This document shows positions 1-8,116 of a stretch of 64,000 bases of DNA, in pieces; within the stretch, counting starts at the first letter, position 1; every line of letters starts with the position of its first letter. The DNA lies in assembly GCF_004366075.1 (NCBI RefSeq), contig NZ_SODU01000002.1, positions 946,647 to 1,010,646 on the forward strand, in the 5' to 3' direction. The stretch comes from Kribbella pratensis. Lineage in GTDB: Bacteria > Actinomycetota > Actinomycetes > Propionibacteriales > Kribbellaceae. The notes below the pieces were generated by a model. It searched no databases, was not told the DNA's origin, and saw nothing but the letters and a program-made list of their open reading frames with translations. Both the position numbers and the translations under genes were made by a program.

Positions 1-2
1 TG

Positions 3-983
3 CTGGTGGTGGCGCTCGCGTCGTTCGGGCGATGGCGTGCCGCCGTGATCGGCGCCTGGTTACGCAACAAGATGTCGTGGCGGCCGGTGCGCTTCCTGGA
101 TGCACTCGCCGGTGCGGCGCTGGCGGCCGCGTCGGCGCTGATCGTCGCGTGGGTGCTCGGGGTCGCTGTGAGCGGTGCCCGGATCCCGAGCGTCACGTCT
201 GCCGTCCGCGGGTCCGAGGTGCTCGCGAAGGTCGACGAACTACTGCCGAACAGCGCCGACCGCGCGTTGCAGTCGTTCAACGACGTCGTCAACACGGACC
301 TGTTCCCGCGGTTCCTCGACCCGTTCGTCCCGGAGCGGATCCGGGAGACGCAGCCGCCGGACAGCGCGATCGCCCGGCAGCAGCCGGTCCGGGACGCGTA
401 CACCCGGATCGCCAAGGTCACCGGCGTCGCCAGCTGCTCGCGCGGCCTGGAGGGCAGCGGGTTCGTCTACGCGCCGAAGCGCGTGATGACCAACGCGCAC
501 GTCGTCGCCGGCGTCAGCTCGCCGCAGGTCGAGGTGAACGGGAAGAAGTACGACGCCAAGGTCGTGGTGTTCGACCCGGAGACCGACATCGCGGTGCTGT
601 ACGTGCCGAAGCTGACCGAGGCCCCGCTGTCCTTCGACCTGACCGGTAAGGCCGACGATCCGGCGGTCGTGCTCGGCTACCCGGAGAACGGCCCGTTCGA
701 CTCCGAGCCGGCCCGGATCCGCTCCGAGGAACGGCTGCGCGGCCCGGACATCTACGGCGACAGGACGGTCACCCGCGAGGCGTTCTCGATCTGGGCCTCG
801 GTCCGCCCGGGCAACTCCGGCGGTCCGCTGCTGTCCGCGAAGGGCGTCGTGTACGGAGTGGTCTTCGCGGCCTCCGTCGAGGACAACCGCACCGGCTACG
901 TCCTCACCGCCCGGCAGGTCGCCGACGACGCCCGCGCCGGCGCCTCCGCCACCCAAGAGGTTTCCACCCAATCCTGCACCTGA
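3..983 (+). CDS. marP: MarP-like membrane-anchored periplasmic serine protease (5' end outside window)
   Basis: The fragment begins with the end of a hydrophobic membrane region (about residues 35-57 are strongly hydrophobic). It continues as a trypsin-like protease domain with a visible triad: His in TNAHVV (about residue 166 of the fragment), Asp in ETDIAVL (about 195) and Ser in PGNSGGPLL (about 272). MarP-type proteases carry an N-terminal CvpA-like membrane domain and an extracytoplasmic chymotrypsin fold and act in acid and oxidative stress in mycobacteria. The first transmembrane helices must lie upstream, because the frame is open to the first base; the GTG at 6 is probably not the true start. 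The hydrolase and holin-like genes nearby recall the M. tuberculosis marP neighbourhood. A generic HtrA-like protease is less likely, as no PDZ domain is seen. Confidence 0.85.
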   Translation: MVVALASFGRWRAAVIGAWLRNKMSWRPVRFLDALAGAALAAASALIVAWVLGVAVSGARIPSVTSAVRGSEVLAKVDELLPNSADRALQSFNDVVNTDLFPRFLDPFVPERIRETQPPDSAIARQQPVRDAYTRIAKVTGVASCSRGLEGSGFVYAPKRVMTNAHVVAGVSSPQVEVNGKKYDAKVVVFDPETDIAVLYVPKLTEAPLSFDLTGKADDPAVVLGYPENGPFDSEPARIRSEERLRGPDIYGDRTVTREAFSIWASVRPGNSGGPLLSAKGVVYGVVFAASVEDNRTGYVLTARQVADDARAGASATQEVSTQSCT

Positions 984-1025
984 TGCAGCAGGTCGTGGTG
1001 CTCACCGCGTTGAAGGACTGTGGCG

Positions 1026-1532
1026 GTGGCAGCGAGTGAGGTGGGGCGTGAGTTGTCGTTCGACGAGCTGGTAGCGGCGAACGAGCAACGGTTGCTGCGG
1101 TTCGCCGTCATGCTGACGGGCGGACGGCACAGTGCGGAGGACCTGGTCCAGACCGTCTTCACGCGGGCGTACCGCAAGTGGAGCCGGATCAGCGAGGTCG
1201 ATCAGCCCGATGCCTACTTGCGCCGGATGGTGCTCAACGAGTTCCTCAGTTGGCGCCGGCTGCTGAAGCACGGCGAGCTGCCGGTCGCCGAGACCCGCGA
1301 CGTACCCACCGACGAGGACATCGGCAACCGTCACGCCCAGCGCGATGCGGTATGGCGGCTGCTCGCCGGGTTGCCCCGCAAGCAGCGCGCCGTGCTCGTC
1401 CTGCGGTACTACGAGGACCTTCCGGACGACGAGATCGGCAAGCTACTCGACATCACGCCGAGCACAGTCCGATCCAACGCTTCCCGAGCCCTCGCGGCTC
1501 TTCGCGACCAACTGCCCGCAGAGGAGGCCTGA
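1026..1532 (+). CDS. ECF RNA polymerase sigma factor, SigE-family type
   Basis: A short sigma-70 family protein with region 2 (FDELVAANEQRLLRFAVML and the DLVQTVF segment) and region 4 (LPRKQRAVLVLRYYEDLPDDEIGKLL followed by an STVRSNASRAL recognition helix), joined by a short linker. Its length of about 168 residues matches the short ECF group called SigE-family in actinobacteria. An AAGGA at 1013-1017 sits 8 bases before the GTG at 1026 and only 2 bases before the GTG at 1020, so 1026 is preferred. The next gene starts 1 base after the stop and encodes a single-pass membrane protein, which suggests an anti-sigma or sensor partner. Confidence 0.88.
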   Translation: MAASEVGRELSFDELVAANEQRLLRFAVMLTGGRHSAEDLVQTVFTRAYRKWSRISEVDQPDAYLRRMVLNEFLSWRRLLKHGELPVAETRDVPTDEDIGNRHAQRDAVWRLLAGLPRKQRAVLVLRYYEDLPDDEIGKLLDITPSTVRSNASRALAALRDQLPAEEA

Positions 1533-1533
1533 C

Positions 1534-2232
1534 ATGACCAAGCCGACCCGGCTGACCGACGAGGAGCTCGGCGACCTCCTCCGCGAGACCTTCACCGAGC
1601 GCGAGACCCTGGCCGATCATTTGCCCGAGGCAACCAAGCGCCGGAACCCGGTCCCGGTCCTGCTCGCGGCCGCCGCGGTCCTCGTCGTCCTCGCCGGCGT
1701 CCTGTACGGCGTCCACCGGCCCGACCGCCCCAGTCAGCCTCTGGCAGCGACCCCGGCGGCGACGTCGCCGGACTCCGATGACGGCCGCATCTGGGCTGCC
1801 GCCGTCGTCTCGATCGCGCGCCGGGTCGAGCCTTCTGACGGCTGGCAAGTCGTGCAGGTATTCGGCCAAGGCCAGCGTGCAGAAACTCAAGCGTTGAAAG
1901 CATCCCCGGCCCCGGTCGTGACATTCTCCGCCACCGCGAAGGCGCGGATCGAGATGGCGGTCCGGCCGCTGGCGCCGGTCACGTTCGACGGCGAGGACCC
2001 GTCCTGTGCCGACCGACGGGTTGCGACCGTCACCGTCGGCCCCGTGGTCAGCAAGACCGACCACAAGGAAGTACACACCAGCATCTTCTACGACTGCGGC
2101 CGCGGCTCGATCCTGACCTACCGGATCGAGAAGGTGGACGGCAGCTGGAGGGTCACCGGCATCATCGGCCGCATCATCGGCGTCGTGCCTGCGGGTGGAT
2201 GTCCTTCAGCCAGTCCACGAGAAGGGTGTTGA
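1534..2232 (+). CDS. Single-pass membrane protein, possible partner of the ECF sigma factor
   Basis: This 232-residue protein has a charged cytoplasmic N-terminus (about residues 1-40), one hydrophobic helix (about 41-62, VPVLLAAAAVLVVLAGVLYG) and an extracytoplasmic domain of about 165 residues with two cysteines (PSCADRR and YDCGRG). No zinc-binding anti-sigma HxxxCxxC motif is present. The ATG at 1534 follows the sigma stop by one base, so the two are probably co-translated; in this sigma group the gene at this position often encodes a membrane protein of unknown role. Its 3' end overlaps the convergent hydrolase gene by 59 bases. A regulatory role is an inference from position alone. Confidence 0.75.
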   Translation: MTKPTRLTDEELGDLLRETFTERETLADHLPEATKRRNPVPVLLAAAAVLVVLAGVLYGVHRPDRPSQPLAATPAATSPDSDDGRIWAAAVVSIARRVEPSDGWQVVQVFGQGQRAETQALKASPAPVVTFSATAKARIEMAVRPLAPVTFDGEDPSCADRRVATVTVGPVVSKTDHKEVHTSIFYDCGRGSILTYRIEKVDGSWRVTGIIGRIIGVVPAGGCPSASPREGC

Positions 2233-3097
2233 ACAGGTCCGGAGCCTCCTCGTGGGGGAAGTGGCCGGCGGGGGTGATGAGTTCGTGGCGCAGCGGTGCT
2301 GTGACCAGATCTGGGGGTGTGACCACGGTGGGGGACACCGCTGCGTCCCGTGCGCCTTGGAGCTGCAGGACGGGTACGGCGACCGGCGTACGCATCTTCG
2401 CCGAATACTTGCGGCCGTCCGGGCGCAACCGGGACCGGGCGAACCAGCGGTGGTACTCGAGCGCGCAGTGCGGTGCCGGCCAGACCTGGAGAGCGGCCCG
2501 GTAGCGCCGCGACGCCTCCGCGTCCGGGAAGGTCCCGCCCGGCGCGGCCCAGGCGCGGAGCAGACGCTCGATGTGGATCCCGTCCTGCGCCAGCAGCCGG
2601 CGCTCGGGCAGGATCGGCAGCTGGAACCACGCGCTTCGCGTCAGCGCCTTCGTCTGCCCGGACCGGGTGAGCAACAGCGGGTGCGGCGCCGACACGGCAG
2701 CCAGCCCCCGGACCTGCCGCGGCGTCAGTACGGCGGCCGACCACCCGATGAACCCGCCCCACCCGTGCCCGACGACGACCGCATCCGTTGCGCCGAGCGA
2801 CCGGATCACCCCGGACACGTCGGCGGCCGCGGTGTACGGGTCATAACCACGAGGTGTCTTGTCGCTGGCGCCGTACCCCCGTAGATCCATCGCCACCGCG
2901 CGGTACCCGGCGGCCGCCACAACGGGCAGTTGGTGTCTCCAGGCCCACCAGAACTCGGGGAAGCCGTGCAGGAACAGGACGAGCGGATCCTGCGCCGCGC
3001 CACACTCCGCGACGTGGAACCGGGCCCCGTTGGCCGCGACCAGTGAGTGCGACCAGGGGCCGTCGACCAGGAGGTCGACGACTCCTGCCGGGCTCAG
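2174..3097 (-). CDS. Alpha/beta hydrolase, epoxide-hydrolase (EphE) type, with CTG start
   Basis: The protein has the oxyanion-region motif FLHGFPEFWWAWRHQLP, the strand LRGYGASDK, a nucleophile elbow VVGHGWGG, and a C-terminal HFPHEEAP segment carrying the likely catalytic His. The elbow has Gly where epoxide hydrolases have Asp and esterases Ser, so activity is uncertain. The first ATG/GTG/TTG in frame is a GTG at 2920, which would delete the oxyanion motif. The frame is open back to 3112 without ATG, GTG or TTG, leaving a CTG at 3097 whose last bases form the TGA of the upstream holin-like gene (CTGA overlap). Translation is therefore probably coupled and starts at a non-standard codon. 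Convergent with the membrane protein gene on its 3' side. Confidence 0.8.
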   Translation of the reverse strand: MSPAGVVDLLVDGPWSHSLVAANGARFHVAECGAAQDPLVLFLHGFPEFWWAWRHQLPVVAAAGYRAVAMDLRGYGASDKTPRGYDPYTAAADVSGVIRSLGATDAVVVGHGWGGFIGWSAAVLTPRQVRGLAAVSAPHPLLLTRSGQTKALTRSAWFQLPILPERRLLAQDGIHIERLLRAWAAPGGTFPDAEASRRYRAALQVWPAPHCALEYHRWFARSRLRPDGRKYSAKMRTPVAVPVLQLQGARDAAVSPTVVTPPDLVTAPLRHELITPAGHFPHEEAPDLFNTLLVDWLKDIHPQARRR

Positions 3098-3531
3098 CGC
3101 CGTACGCCCGGCTCAGGCAAGGCCAACGTCTCGTCGTCGCCCTTGCCGATCGACTTGAGAACCTCGACCGACTCCTTCGAGGTCTCGATGGTCCGCGTCG
3201 GACCCTTCGCGCTCTTCAGCGCCCGCATCCCGATGAACACCAGGATCGCGCCGATCAGCAGGAAAGCGCCGGCGACGATCAGGAACGCGATGGCCGGGTG
3301 CAGGCCCGCCGCGGTCAGGCCGTACGCCGCGGCGATGCACAGCAGGATGACCGCGAGCAGCCCCAGGAACGCGGCCGCCGCGAACATCCCGGCTCCGGTT
3401 CCGGCCGCGACCGCGGTCTTCTTCAGCTCGGTCTTCGCGAGTTCGATCTCGCTGCGGACCAGGCTGGACAGCTCCTTGCTGGCATTCGCGACCAGCTGGC
3501 CGACCGTGGGCTCGTCCCCATTCATCGACAT
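3094..3531 (-). CDS. Holin-family (actinobacterial superfamily III) membrane protein
   Basis: A 145-residue protein with an amphipathic N-terminal region (ELSSLVRSEIELAKTELKK) and two transmembrane helices (about residues 47-76 and 78-103), the usual layout of the PF07332-type 'phage holin' family in actinobacteria. Despite the name, most members are chromosomal and unrelated to prophages; none of the neighbours is a phage gene. The ATG at 3531 is preceded by AGGAG with 5-base spacing, which fixes this start over the one at 3525 and the upstream GTG. It sits directly before the EphE-like hydrolase, the order also seen in mycobacteria (Rv3669-Rv3670). Its function is not established. Confidence 0.85.
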   Translation of the reverse strand: MSMNGDEPTVGQLVANASKELSSLVRSEIELAKTELKKTAVAAGTGAGMFAAAAFLGLLAVILLCIAAAYGLTAAGLHPAIAFLIVAGAFLLIGAILVFIGMRALKSAKGPTRTIETSKESVEVLKSIGKGDDETLALPEPGVRR

Positions 3532-3584
3532 CGCGACTCCTTCCCGCACGTCCGTGCTCTGACACTACCGCCCACGCCCGCGGG

Positions 3585-4799
3585 TCAATCGGTGTACGCG
3601 CGGTTCCGGCGAGCCAGGAGCAGCGCGGCGATCAGCGCGGCCAGCACCGAGGCGATCAGTACGGCGGCCTTCGCGCGCTCGACCTGGGCGGCGTCCGACC
3701 CGAACGCGAGCTGCGCGATCAGCAGCGCGACCGTGAATCCGATCCCGGCCAGCACCGACACCGCGGCGACGTCCCGCCAGGCCAGATCGGAGTTCAGCTC
3801 GGCCCGGGTGAAGCGCGCGGTCAACCACGATCCGCCGAACACCCCGATGGTCTTCCCGGCCAGCAGCCCGGCGACGATGCCGATCGCGACCGGGTCGGTC
3901 AGCAACTGCCGTACGGCGCTGCCGCTCAACGTCACCCCGGCGGCGAACACCGCGAACAGCGGTACGCCGACCCCCGCGGACCACGGCCGCAGCCGGTGCT
4001 CGATCCGCTCGGCCGGCGCCTCGTCCTCACCGGGATCCGCGACCACCCGCGTGACGAGCCCGAGCGCGACGCCGGCGATCGTTGCGTGGATCCCCGACTC
4101 GTGCATGAACCACCAGGCCCCGATCGCGATCGGCACGTAGAGGAACGGCGTACGGACGCGGCGGCGCTGGAGGACGTACCAGAGCGCGACCAGGGCGACC
4201 GCGGCGAGCAGCTGGAACGGGTGGAACCCGTGCGAGAAGAACACGGCGATCACCAGGATCGCGCCGAAGTCGTCGACCACGGCGAGGGTGAGCAGGAACG
4301 CCCGCAGCGCGCTCGGCAGCGACGATCCGACGATCGCGAGGACAGCGAGCGCGAAGGCGATATCGGTTGCCGTGGGCACCGCCCAGCCCTCCGGCTTGCC
4401 GTCGTTGGTCACCAGGTTGGTGATCAGATAGATCATTGCCGGGAGCACCATTCCGGCGATCGCCGCGACCACCGGAACGACGGCCTCGTTGAGCTTCGAC
4501 AGCGTGCCGACCACGATCTCGCGCTTCAGCTCGACCCCGGCCAGGTAGAAGAACAGTGTCAGCGCGCCGTCGGAGGCCCAGGCCTCGACGGTGAGCGGGC
4601 CGAGCTGCGCTTCGCGGACGTGGTGGTAAGCGTCCTGCCAGGGCGAGTTCGCCCAGACCAACGCGACCACGGCCGCGGCGAGCAGCAGCAGACCACCGGT
4701 CGTCTCGGCGCGCAGCGTGTCGGCGAGAAATGCCCGTTCACGGCCGAGAATGCGGGGAAATGCGCGCCTACGCTGCCGGATCCGTGGGTGCTCGCTCAT
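3585..4799 (-). CDS. nhaA: Na+/H+ antiporter NhaA
   Basis: A 404-residue inner-membrane antiporter with about 11-12 transmembrane helices. The family signature ATDIAFALAVLAIVG is followed by LAVVDDFGAILVIAVFF (about residues 170-186), carrying the adjacent aspartates that bind the exchanged cation and protons in NhaA. The helix with GVELKREIVVG is also typical. The charged N-terminal tail (SEHPRIRQRRR) is cytoplasmic. It extrudes sodium in exchange for protons at alkaline pH or high salt. It ends 54 bases upstream of the holin-like gene on the same strand, so one transcript is possible. Length agrees with the family. Confidence 0.97.
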   Translation of the reverse strand: MSEHPRIRQRRRAFPRILGRERAFLADTLRAETTGGLLLLAAAVVALVWANSPWQDAYHHVREAQLGPLTVEAWASDGALTLFFYLAGVELKREIVVGTLSKLNEAVVPVVAAIAGMVLPAMIYLITNLVTNDGKPEGWAVPTATDIAFALAVLAIVGSSLPSALRAFLLTLAVVDDFGAILVIAVFFSHGFHPFQLLAAVALVALWYVLQRRRVRTPFLYVPIAIGAWWFMHESGIHATIAGVALGLVTRVVADPGEDEAPAERIEHRLRPWSAGVGVPLFAVFAAGVTLSGSAVRQLLTDPVAIGIVAGLLAGKTIGVFGGSWLTARFTRAELNSDLAWRDVAAVSVLAGIGFTVALLIAQLAFGSDAAQVERAKAAVLIASVLAALIAALLLARRNRAYTD

Positions 4800-4884
4800 G
4801 GACGGCCCTTCGTTCGGGGTCGGTCGGACGGACTGCCGACCAGACTTCCCGGCGCACCAACGCCATCCTAACGTGTCCCGACCG

Positions 4885-5547
4885 CTACTCCCGGATCAGT
4901 TCGGCCAGGGCCTCGAAGTCCGCGGCCGTGTGGTCCGGCGTGCCGAACACCTTCGGGTACGGCGTTTTCCGGCGGTCGATGTAGAAACCCTGGAGCCCGG
5001 CGCGCTGGGCGCCGTCGATGTCCCACGGGTGCACGGCGGCGAGACCGATCCGTTCCACGGGCACTCCGCAGACCTCGGCGGCGTACCGGTAGGCGTCGGG
5101 GTGCGGCTTCCAGCGTTGCGGCACCGACACATCCAGCCGGTGCTCGAGCAGGGGCAGGATGCCGCCGTCCCGGAACACGTTTTCGGACATCGCTGCCGAG
5201 CCGTTGGTCAGGGTGACGATGCGTACGCCGGCCTCGTGGATCTTGTGCAGACCCGGCGCGACGTCGGCGTGCAGCGGGAGGCGGGTGAATCCGGAAAGTA
5301 CGTTCTTTGTGGTTTCCGCGGTCGGCTCGATCCCGGCCGTGCGGAGCTGCGCCTCGAGGAGCTCGGCGGCCAGGTCGCGGAAAGCGGCGTACGCACCGAC
5401 CGCGGTCAGCGCGAAACCGTCCCGCAACGTCGCGGCGAACCAGGCGTCGAGGCTGTGCCGGGGCAGCCCGGCCGCCTCGAACCCGTCCCGCAGCGGCTCC
5501 ATATCGGTCAGCGTTTCGTTGACGTCGAGCACCAGTACGTCGATCAT
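4885..5547 (-). CDS. Haloacid dehalogenase type II (HAD hydrolase)
   Basis: HAD-fold hydrolase with the nucleophile motif VLDVNETL at the N-terminus (Asp at about residue 8), motif II TLTNGS (about 116), the Lys-containing segment WKPHPDAYRYAAE (about 149) and a motif IV region AVHPWDIDGAQRAGL where the type II dehalogenase signature lies. Such enzymes remove halide from 2-haloacids, or phosphate in related subfamilies; the substrate is unknown. The ATG at 5547 has AGGAG 5 bases upstream. The gene is divergent from a TetR regulator, with a perfect inverted repeat between them at 5561-5586, so it is probably the repressor's target. Confidence 0.88.
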   Translation of the reverse strand: MIDVLVLDVNETLTDMEPLRDGFEAAGLPRHSLDAWFAATLRDGFALTAVGAYAAFRDLAAELLEAQLRTAGIEPTAETTKNVLSGFTRLPLHADVAPGLHKIHEAGVRIVTLTNGSAAMSENVFRDGGILPLLEHRLDVSVPQRWKPHPDAYRYAAEVCGVPVERIGLAAVHPWDIDGAQRAGLQGFYIDRRKTPYPKVFGTPDHTAADFEALAELIRE

Positions 5548-5560
5548 CACGACTCCTCGC

Positions 5561-5586
5561 TATCTTGGATCGGTCGTTCCAAGATA
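5561..5586. promoter_or_regulatory. Perfect inverted repeat, probable TetR operator
   Basis: TATCTTGGA at 5561-5569 and TCCAAGATA at 5578-5586 are perfectly complementary 9-base arms around an 8-base spacer. The repeat lies in the 50-base gap between the divergent HAD and TetR genes, where a TetR dimer would control both. A TATGAT at 5585-5590 reads toward the regulator, overlaps the right arm and ends 7 bases before its ATG, so the regulator message may be leaderless. Confidence 0.75.
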
Positions 5587-5597
5587 TGATGCCGGGT

Positions 5598-6179
5598 ATG
5601 CCCGATGTCAAACATTTCGACGAGGCGGAGGCATTGGCTGCCGTCGAGCAGTTGTTCTGGCGCCGTGGGAGTGCGGCGACCGGGATCCAGGACGTGGTCG
5701 CGGCGACCGGACTGAGCCGGTCGAGCCTGTACAACGCGTTCGGCAGCAAGGACGACCTGTATGCGGCGGCCGCGCGGCGGTACCTCGAACACCGGTCGCG
5801 GCCGATGTTCGACGAGCTCGCCGCGGACGGCCGAGGTCTCGTTGCGGTGCGCGCGTTCTTCGAGCAGTTGCTGCGGTTGCGGTGTTCGGGGGAGTACGCC
5901 GGGTGGGGGTGCATGATGGCGAACGCGAACGCCGAGAGCCCGCCGGACGCCGTACGGGCGGTGTTGTCCGAGCATCACGCCGTACTGCGGGATTCGCTGG
6001 CCGCCGCGCTGAAGGTTGCTCAGGGCAACGGGGAGTTGCGGTCCGGGACCGACGTGCCGGGGGCGGCGGAGCTGCTGACGCTGCTTGCGTACGCGATCAA
6101 CCTGCGTTCGCGATCAGGGGCGACCCGGGCGCAGTTGAGGTCGGCGGTCGACGCGGCGCTGGCGGCGCTCGCTACCTGA
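5598..6179 (+). CDS. TetR/AcrR-family transcriptional regulator
   Basis: A 193-residue protein with an N-terminal helix-turn-helix (TGIQDVVAATGLSRSSLYNAFGSKDDLYAAA, about residues 23-53) and an all-helical ligand domain containing GEYAGWGCMMANANAE, typical of the TetR_C subgroup near oxidoreductases and dehalogenases. Earlier in-frame starts at 5565, 5586 and 5589 lie in or against the operator at 5561-5586, so the ATG at 5598 is preferred. It probably represses itself and the divergent HAD gene. Its stop overlaps the convergent GST-like gene by 8 bases. Confidence 0.9.
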   Translation: MPDVKHFDEAEALAAVEQLFWRRGSAATGIQDVVAATGLSRSSLYNAFGSKDDLYAAAARRYLEHRSRPMFDELAADGRGLVAVRAFFEQLLRLRCSGEYAGWGCMMANANAESPPDAVRAVLSEHHAVLRDSLAAALKVAQGNGELRSGTDVPGAAELLTLLAYAINLRSRSGATRAQLRSAVDAALAALAT

Positions 6180-7119
6180 TCCAGGCCAGTGGGTCCGGGC
6201 CCTTCGGGACGATGCCGGTCGGGTTGATGTTGTCGTGGGTGACGTAGTAGTGCCGCTTGATCTGGTCGAAGTCGACGGTCTCGCCGAAGCCGGGAAGCTG
6301 GTACAGGCGGCGCGCGTACGCCCACAGGTTCGGGAACTCGGTGAGCTTCTGCCGGTTGCACTCGAAGTGCCCGTGGTAGACCGCGTCGAAGCGGACCAGC
6401 GTGGTGAACAGCCGCACGTCCACCTCGCGGAACGTGTCGCCGAGCAGATACGTGCGATCCGCGAGCCGTTCCTCCAGTACGTCGAGCCGCGCGAACAGTA
6501 CGTCGTACGCCGCGTCGTACGCCTCCTGACTGGTCGCGAAACCGCAGCGGTACACGCCGTTGTTCACGTCCCGGTAGATCTCCTCGATCAGCTGGTCCAT
6601 CTCCGCGCGATCGGCCGGGATCAGTTGCGGGGCGTCGGGTCGGTGGAACTCGGTCCACTCGGTGGAGAGGTCGAGAGTGATCTGCGGGTAGTCGTTCGTG
6701 ACCACTTCACCTGTGGTCGTGTCGACGATCGCGGGCACCGTCACGCGGCCGTCGTACGACGGGTCGGTACGCAGGTACGCCTCGGACAGGTACTCGATGC
6801 CGAGCACCGGGTCGCGACCGTCCGGGTCGAGCGTGAACCGCCAGCCGCGCTCGTCGCGGATCGGGTCCACGACCGCGAGGCTGATCGCGTCCTCGAGGCC
6901 GAGCAGCCGGCGGACGATGATCGAGCGATGCGCCCACGGGCAGGCCAGGCTGACGACCAGCCGGTACCGACCCGGCTCGACCGGCCAGCGGCCCTGGTCG
7001 TCCGGTCCTTCGCCGGGTGCTGCCGTGGAGTCGCGGGAGATCCGGCCGGTGAATCTGTTGCCCTGCCGCTTCCACTCACCGGTCGACGACGTCTCCTGCA
7101 CGAACTGTCCCGGGGTCAT
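6172..7119 (-). CDS. Glutathionyl-hydroquinone reductase-type GST (YqjG/ECM4 class)
   Basis: A 315-residue protein of the xi-class GST family. The thioredoxin-fold active site is SLACPWAHRSIIVRRLLGLE with the catalytic Cys in CPWAHR (about residue 60). The tail RHYYVTHDNINPTGIVPKGP is a hallmark of the class. Family members reduce thiol adducts of hydroquinones. Actinobacteria generally use mycothiol rather than glutathione, so the real cosubstrate here may be mycothiol (inference). The ATG at 7119 is chosen because an upstream in-frame start would add an N-terminus unlike the family. Convergent with the TetR gene and divergent from the GntR gene. Confidence 0.92.
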   Translation of the reverse strand: MTPGQFVQETSSTGEWKRQGNRFTGRISRDSTAAPGEGPDDQGRWPVEPGRYRLVVSLACPWAHRSIIVRRLLGLEDAISLAVVDPIRDERGWRFTLDPDGRDPVLGIEYLSEAYLRTDPSYDGRVTVPAIVDTTTGEVVTNDYPQITLDLSTEWTEFHRPDAPQLIPADRAEMDQLIEEIYRDVNNGVYRCGFATSQEAYDAAYDVLFARLDVLEERLADRTYLLGDTFREVDVRLFTTLVRFDAVYHGHFECNRQKLTEFPNLWAYARRLYQLPGFGETVDFDQIKRHYYVTHDNINPTGIVPKGPDPLAWIR

Positions 7120-7274
7120 AGCGCTAAAACTACCCCCGGCGGGAATTGCCGAGCCTGTGGATCGTCGCTGGCCGTGAGGCGGCACCGGACGTTACAGTCG
7201 GCCTGACAAGGTCGTCCGGGACGAAGTGGTCGCGGGTGCCTTGCGCGGCCAGGACCCAGCCGCGGCCCGCGTTC

Positions 7275-7295
7275 CCCGGCAACCGGTTTGCCGGG
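7275..7295. promoter_or_regulatory. Inverted repeat upstream of GntR gene, candidate operator
   Basis: CCCGGCAA (7275-7282) and TTGCCGGG (7288-7295) form perfect 8-base arms with a 5-base spacer, 24 bases before the GntR start. The position suits autoregulation or a 5' hairpin. The rest of the 200-base divergent gap 7120-7319 shows no other clear element. Confidence 0.4.
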
Positions 7296-7319
7296 CAGAT
7301 TCCCAGGGATACTGACCTC

Positions 7320-8078
7320 ATGGCCCGCCCACGGAACAACCCCGGCGATCTCGCCGAGCTCCCTACCGCGCTGCGGCCCGATCGTCCGAAGGGTGACCAG
7401 ATTCGCGAGATTCTGGAGAACCTCACGCGCTCGCTGGCCGTCGGCACCGTGCTGCCGTCCGAGCGCGTCCTCGCCGAGCGTTTCGGCGTCGCCCGGATGA
7501 CCGTCCGGCAGGAGGTCGACCGCGTCGTGGCCGAGGGCCTGGCCAACCGCCGCCCCGGCGGCGGCACCTTCGTCGCGGAACCGCGCCCGTCCCGGATGCT
7601 CGCGTCCTCGTTCAGCCAGGACATGATCAACCGCGGCATCGAGCCCGGCGCCAAGGTCCTCGAACACCGCGTCGGTGCCGCGGACGAGCATCTCGCCCGA
7701 GAGCTCGAGGAGCCGATCGGTACGCCGGTCCTGCACCTGGTCCGCCTGCGCACCGCCGACGGCGACCCGATGGCGATCGAACGCACCGCCCTGTCCCTGA
7801 ACCGCTACCCCGGCCTGGAGGAGATCGACTTCGCCGAGAAGTCCCTGTACACGATCCTCGCGACCCGGTACGGCGTCACGCTCGGCATGGTCTCCGCCTC
7901 CATCGTCGCCGCCCCACCCGAACCAGGCGACGCCGAACTCCTCGAGATCGACAGCTCCACCCCCTGCCTGATCATCACCTCGGCCCCCCGAACCGCCACC
8001 GACCAGGTCATAGAGTTCGGCCGCTCCATCTACCGCTCAGACCGCTACGACATAACAGTCGCCTACCGCGCCACCTGA
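7320..8078 (+). CDS. GntR-family regulator with UTRA ligand domain
   Basis: The N-terminal winged helix (QIREILENLTRSLAVG, LPSERVLAERFGVARMTVRQEVDRVVAEGL, then a PGGGTFVA wing) is followed by a UTRA effector domain (HLVRLRTADGDPMAIERTAL and the closing DRYDITVAYRA). This is the HutC/DasR-type subfamily that senses sugar phosphates or amino acid derivatives. The ATG at 7320 gives a 252-residue protein of normal length. The next gene, convergent, encodes a phosphosugar-binding SIS protein, which supports a sugar-phosphate ligand. An inverted repeat at 7275-7295 may be its operator. Confidence 0.92.
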   Translation: MARPRNNPGDLAELPTALRPDRPKGDQIREILENLTRSLAVGTVLPSERVLAERFGVARMTVRQEVDRVVAEGLANRRPGGGTFVAEPRPSRMLASSFSQDMINRGIEPGAKVLEHRVGAADEHLARELEEPIGTPVLHLVRLRTADGDPMAIERTALSLNRYPGLEEIDFAEKSLYTILATRYGVTLGMVSASIVAAPPEPGDAELLEIDSSTPCLIITSAPRTATDQVIEFGRSIYRSDRYDITVAYRAT

Positions 8079-8116
8079 CCGTCATGGGGTGCGCGGACGG
8101 CTGAGCGTTCGTGGGG

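Noticed and set aside
3094..3531. Holin-family gene as evidence for a prophage
   Set aside because: No integrase, capsid, tail or lysin genes are nearby, and this family is widespread on actinobacterial chromosomes next to ephE-like genes.
5565..5597. Earlier starts for the TetR gene at 5565, 5586 or 5589
   Set aside because: They lie within or against the perfect inverted repeat that is the likely operator, and they would add residues with no counterpart in the family.
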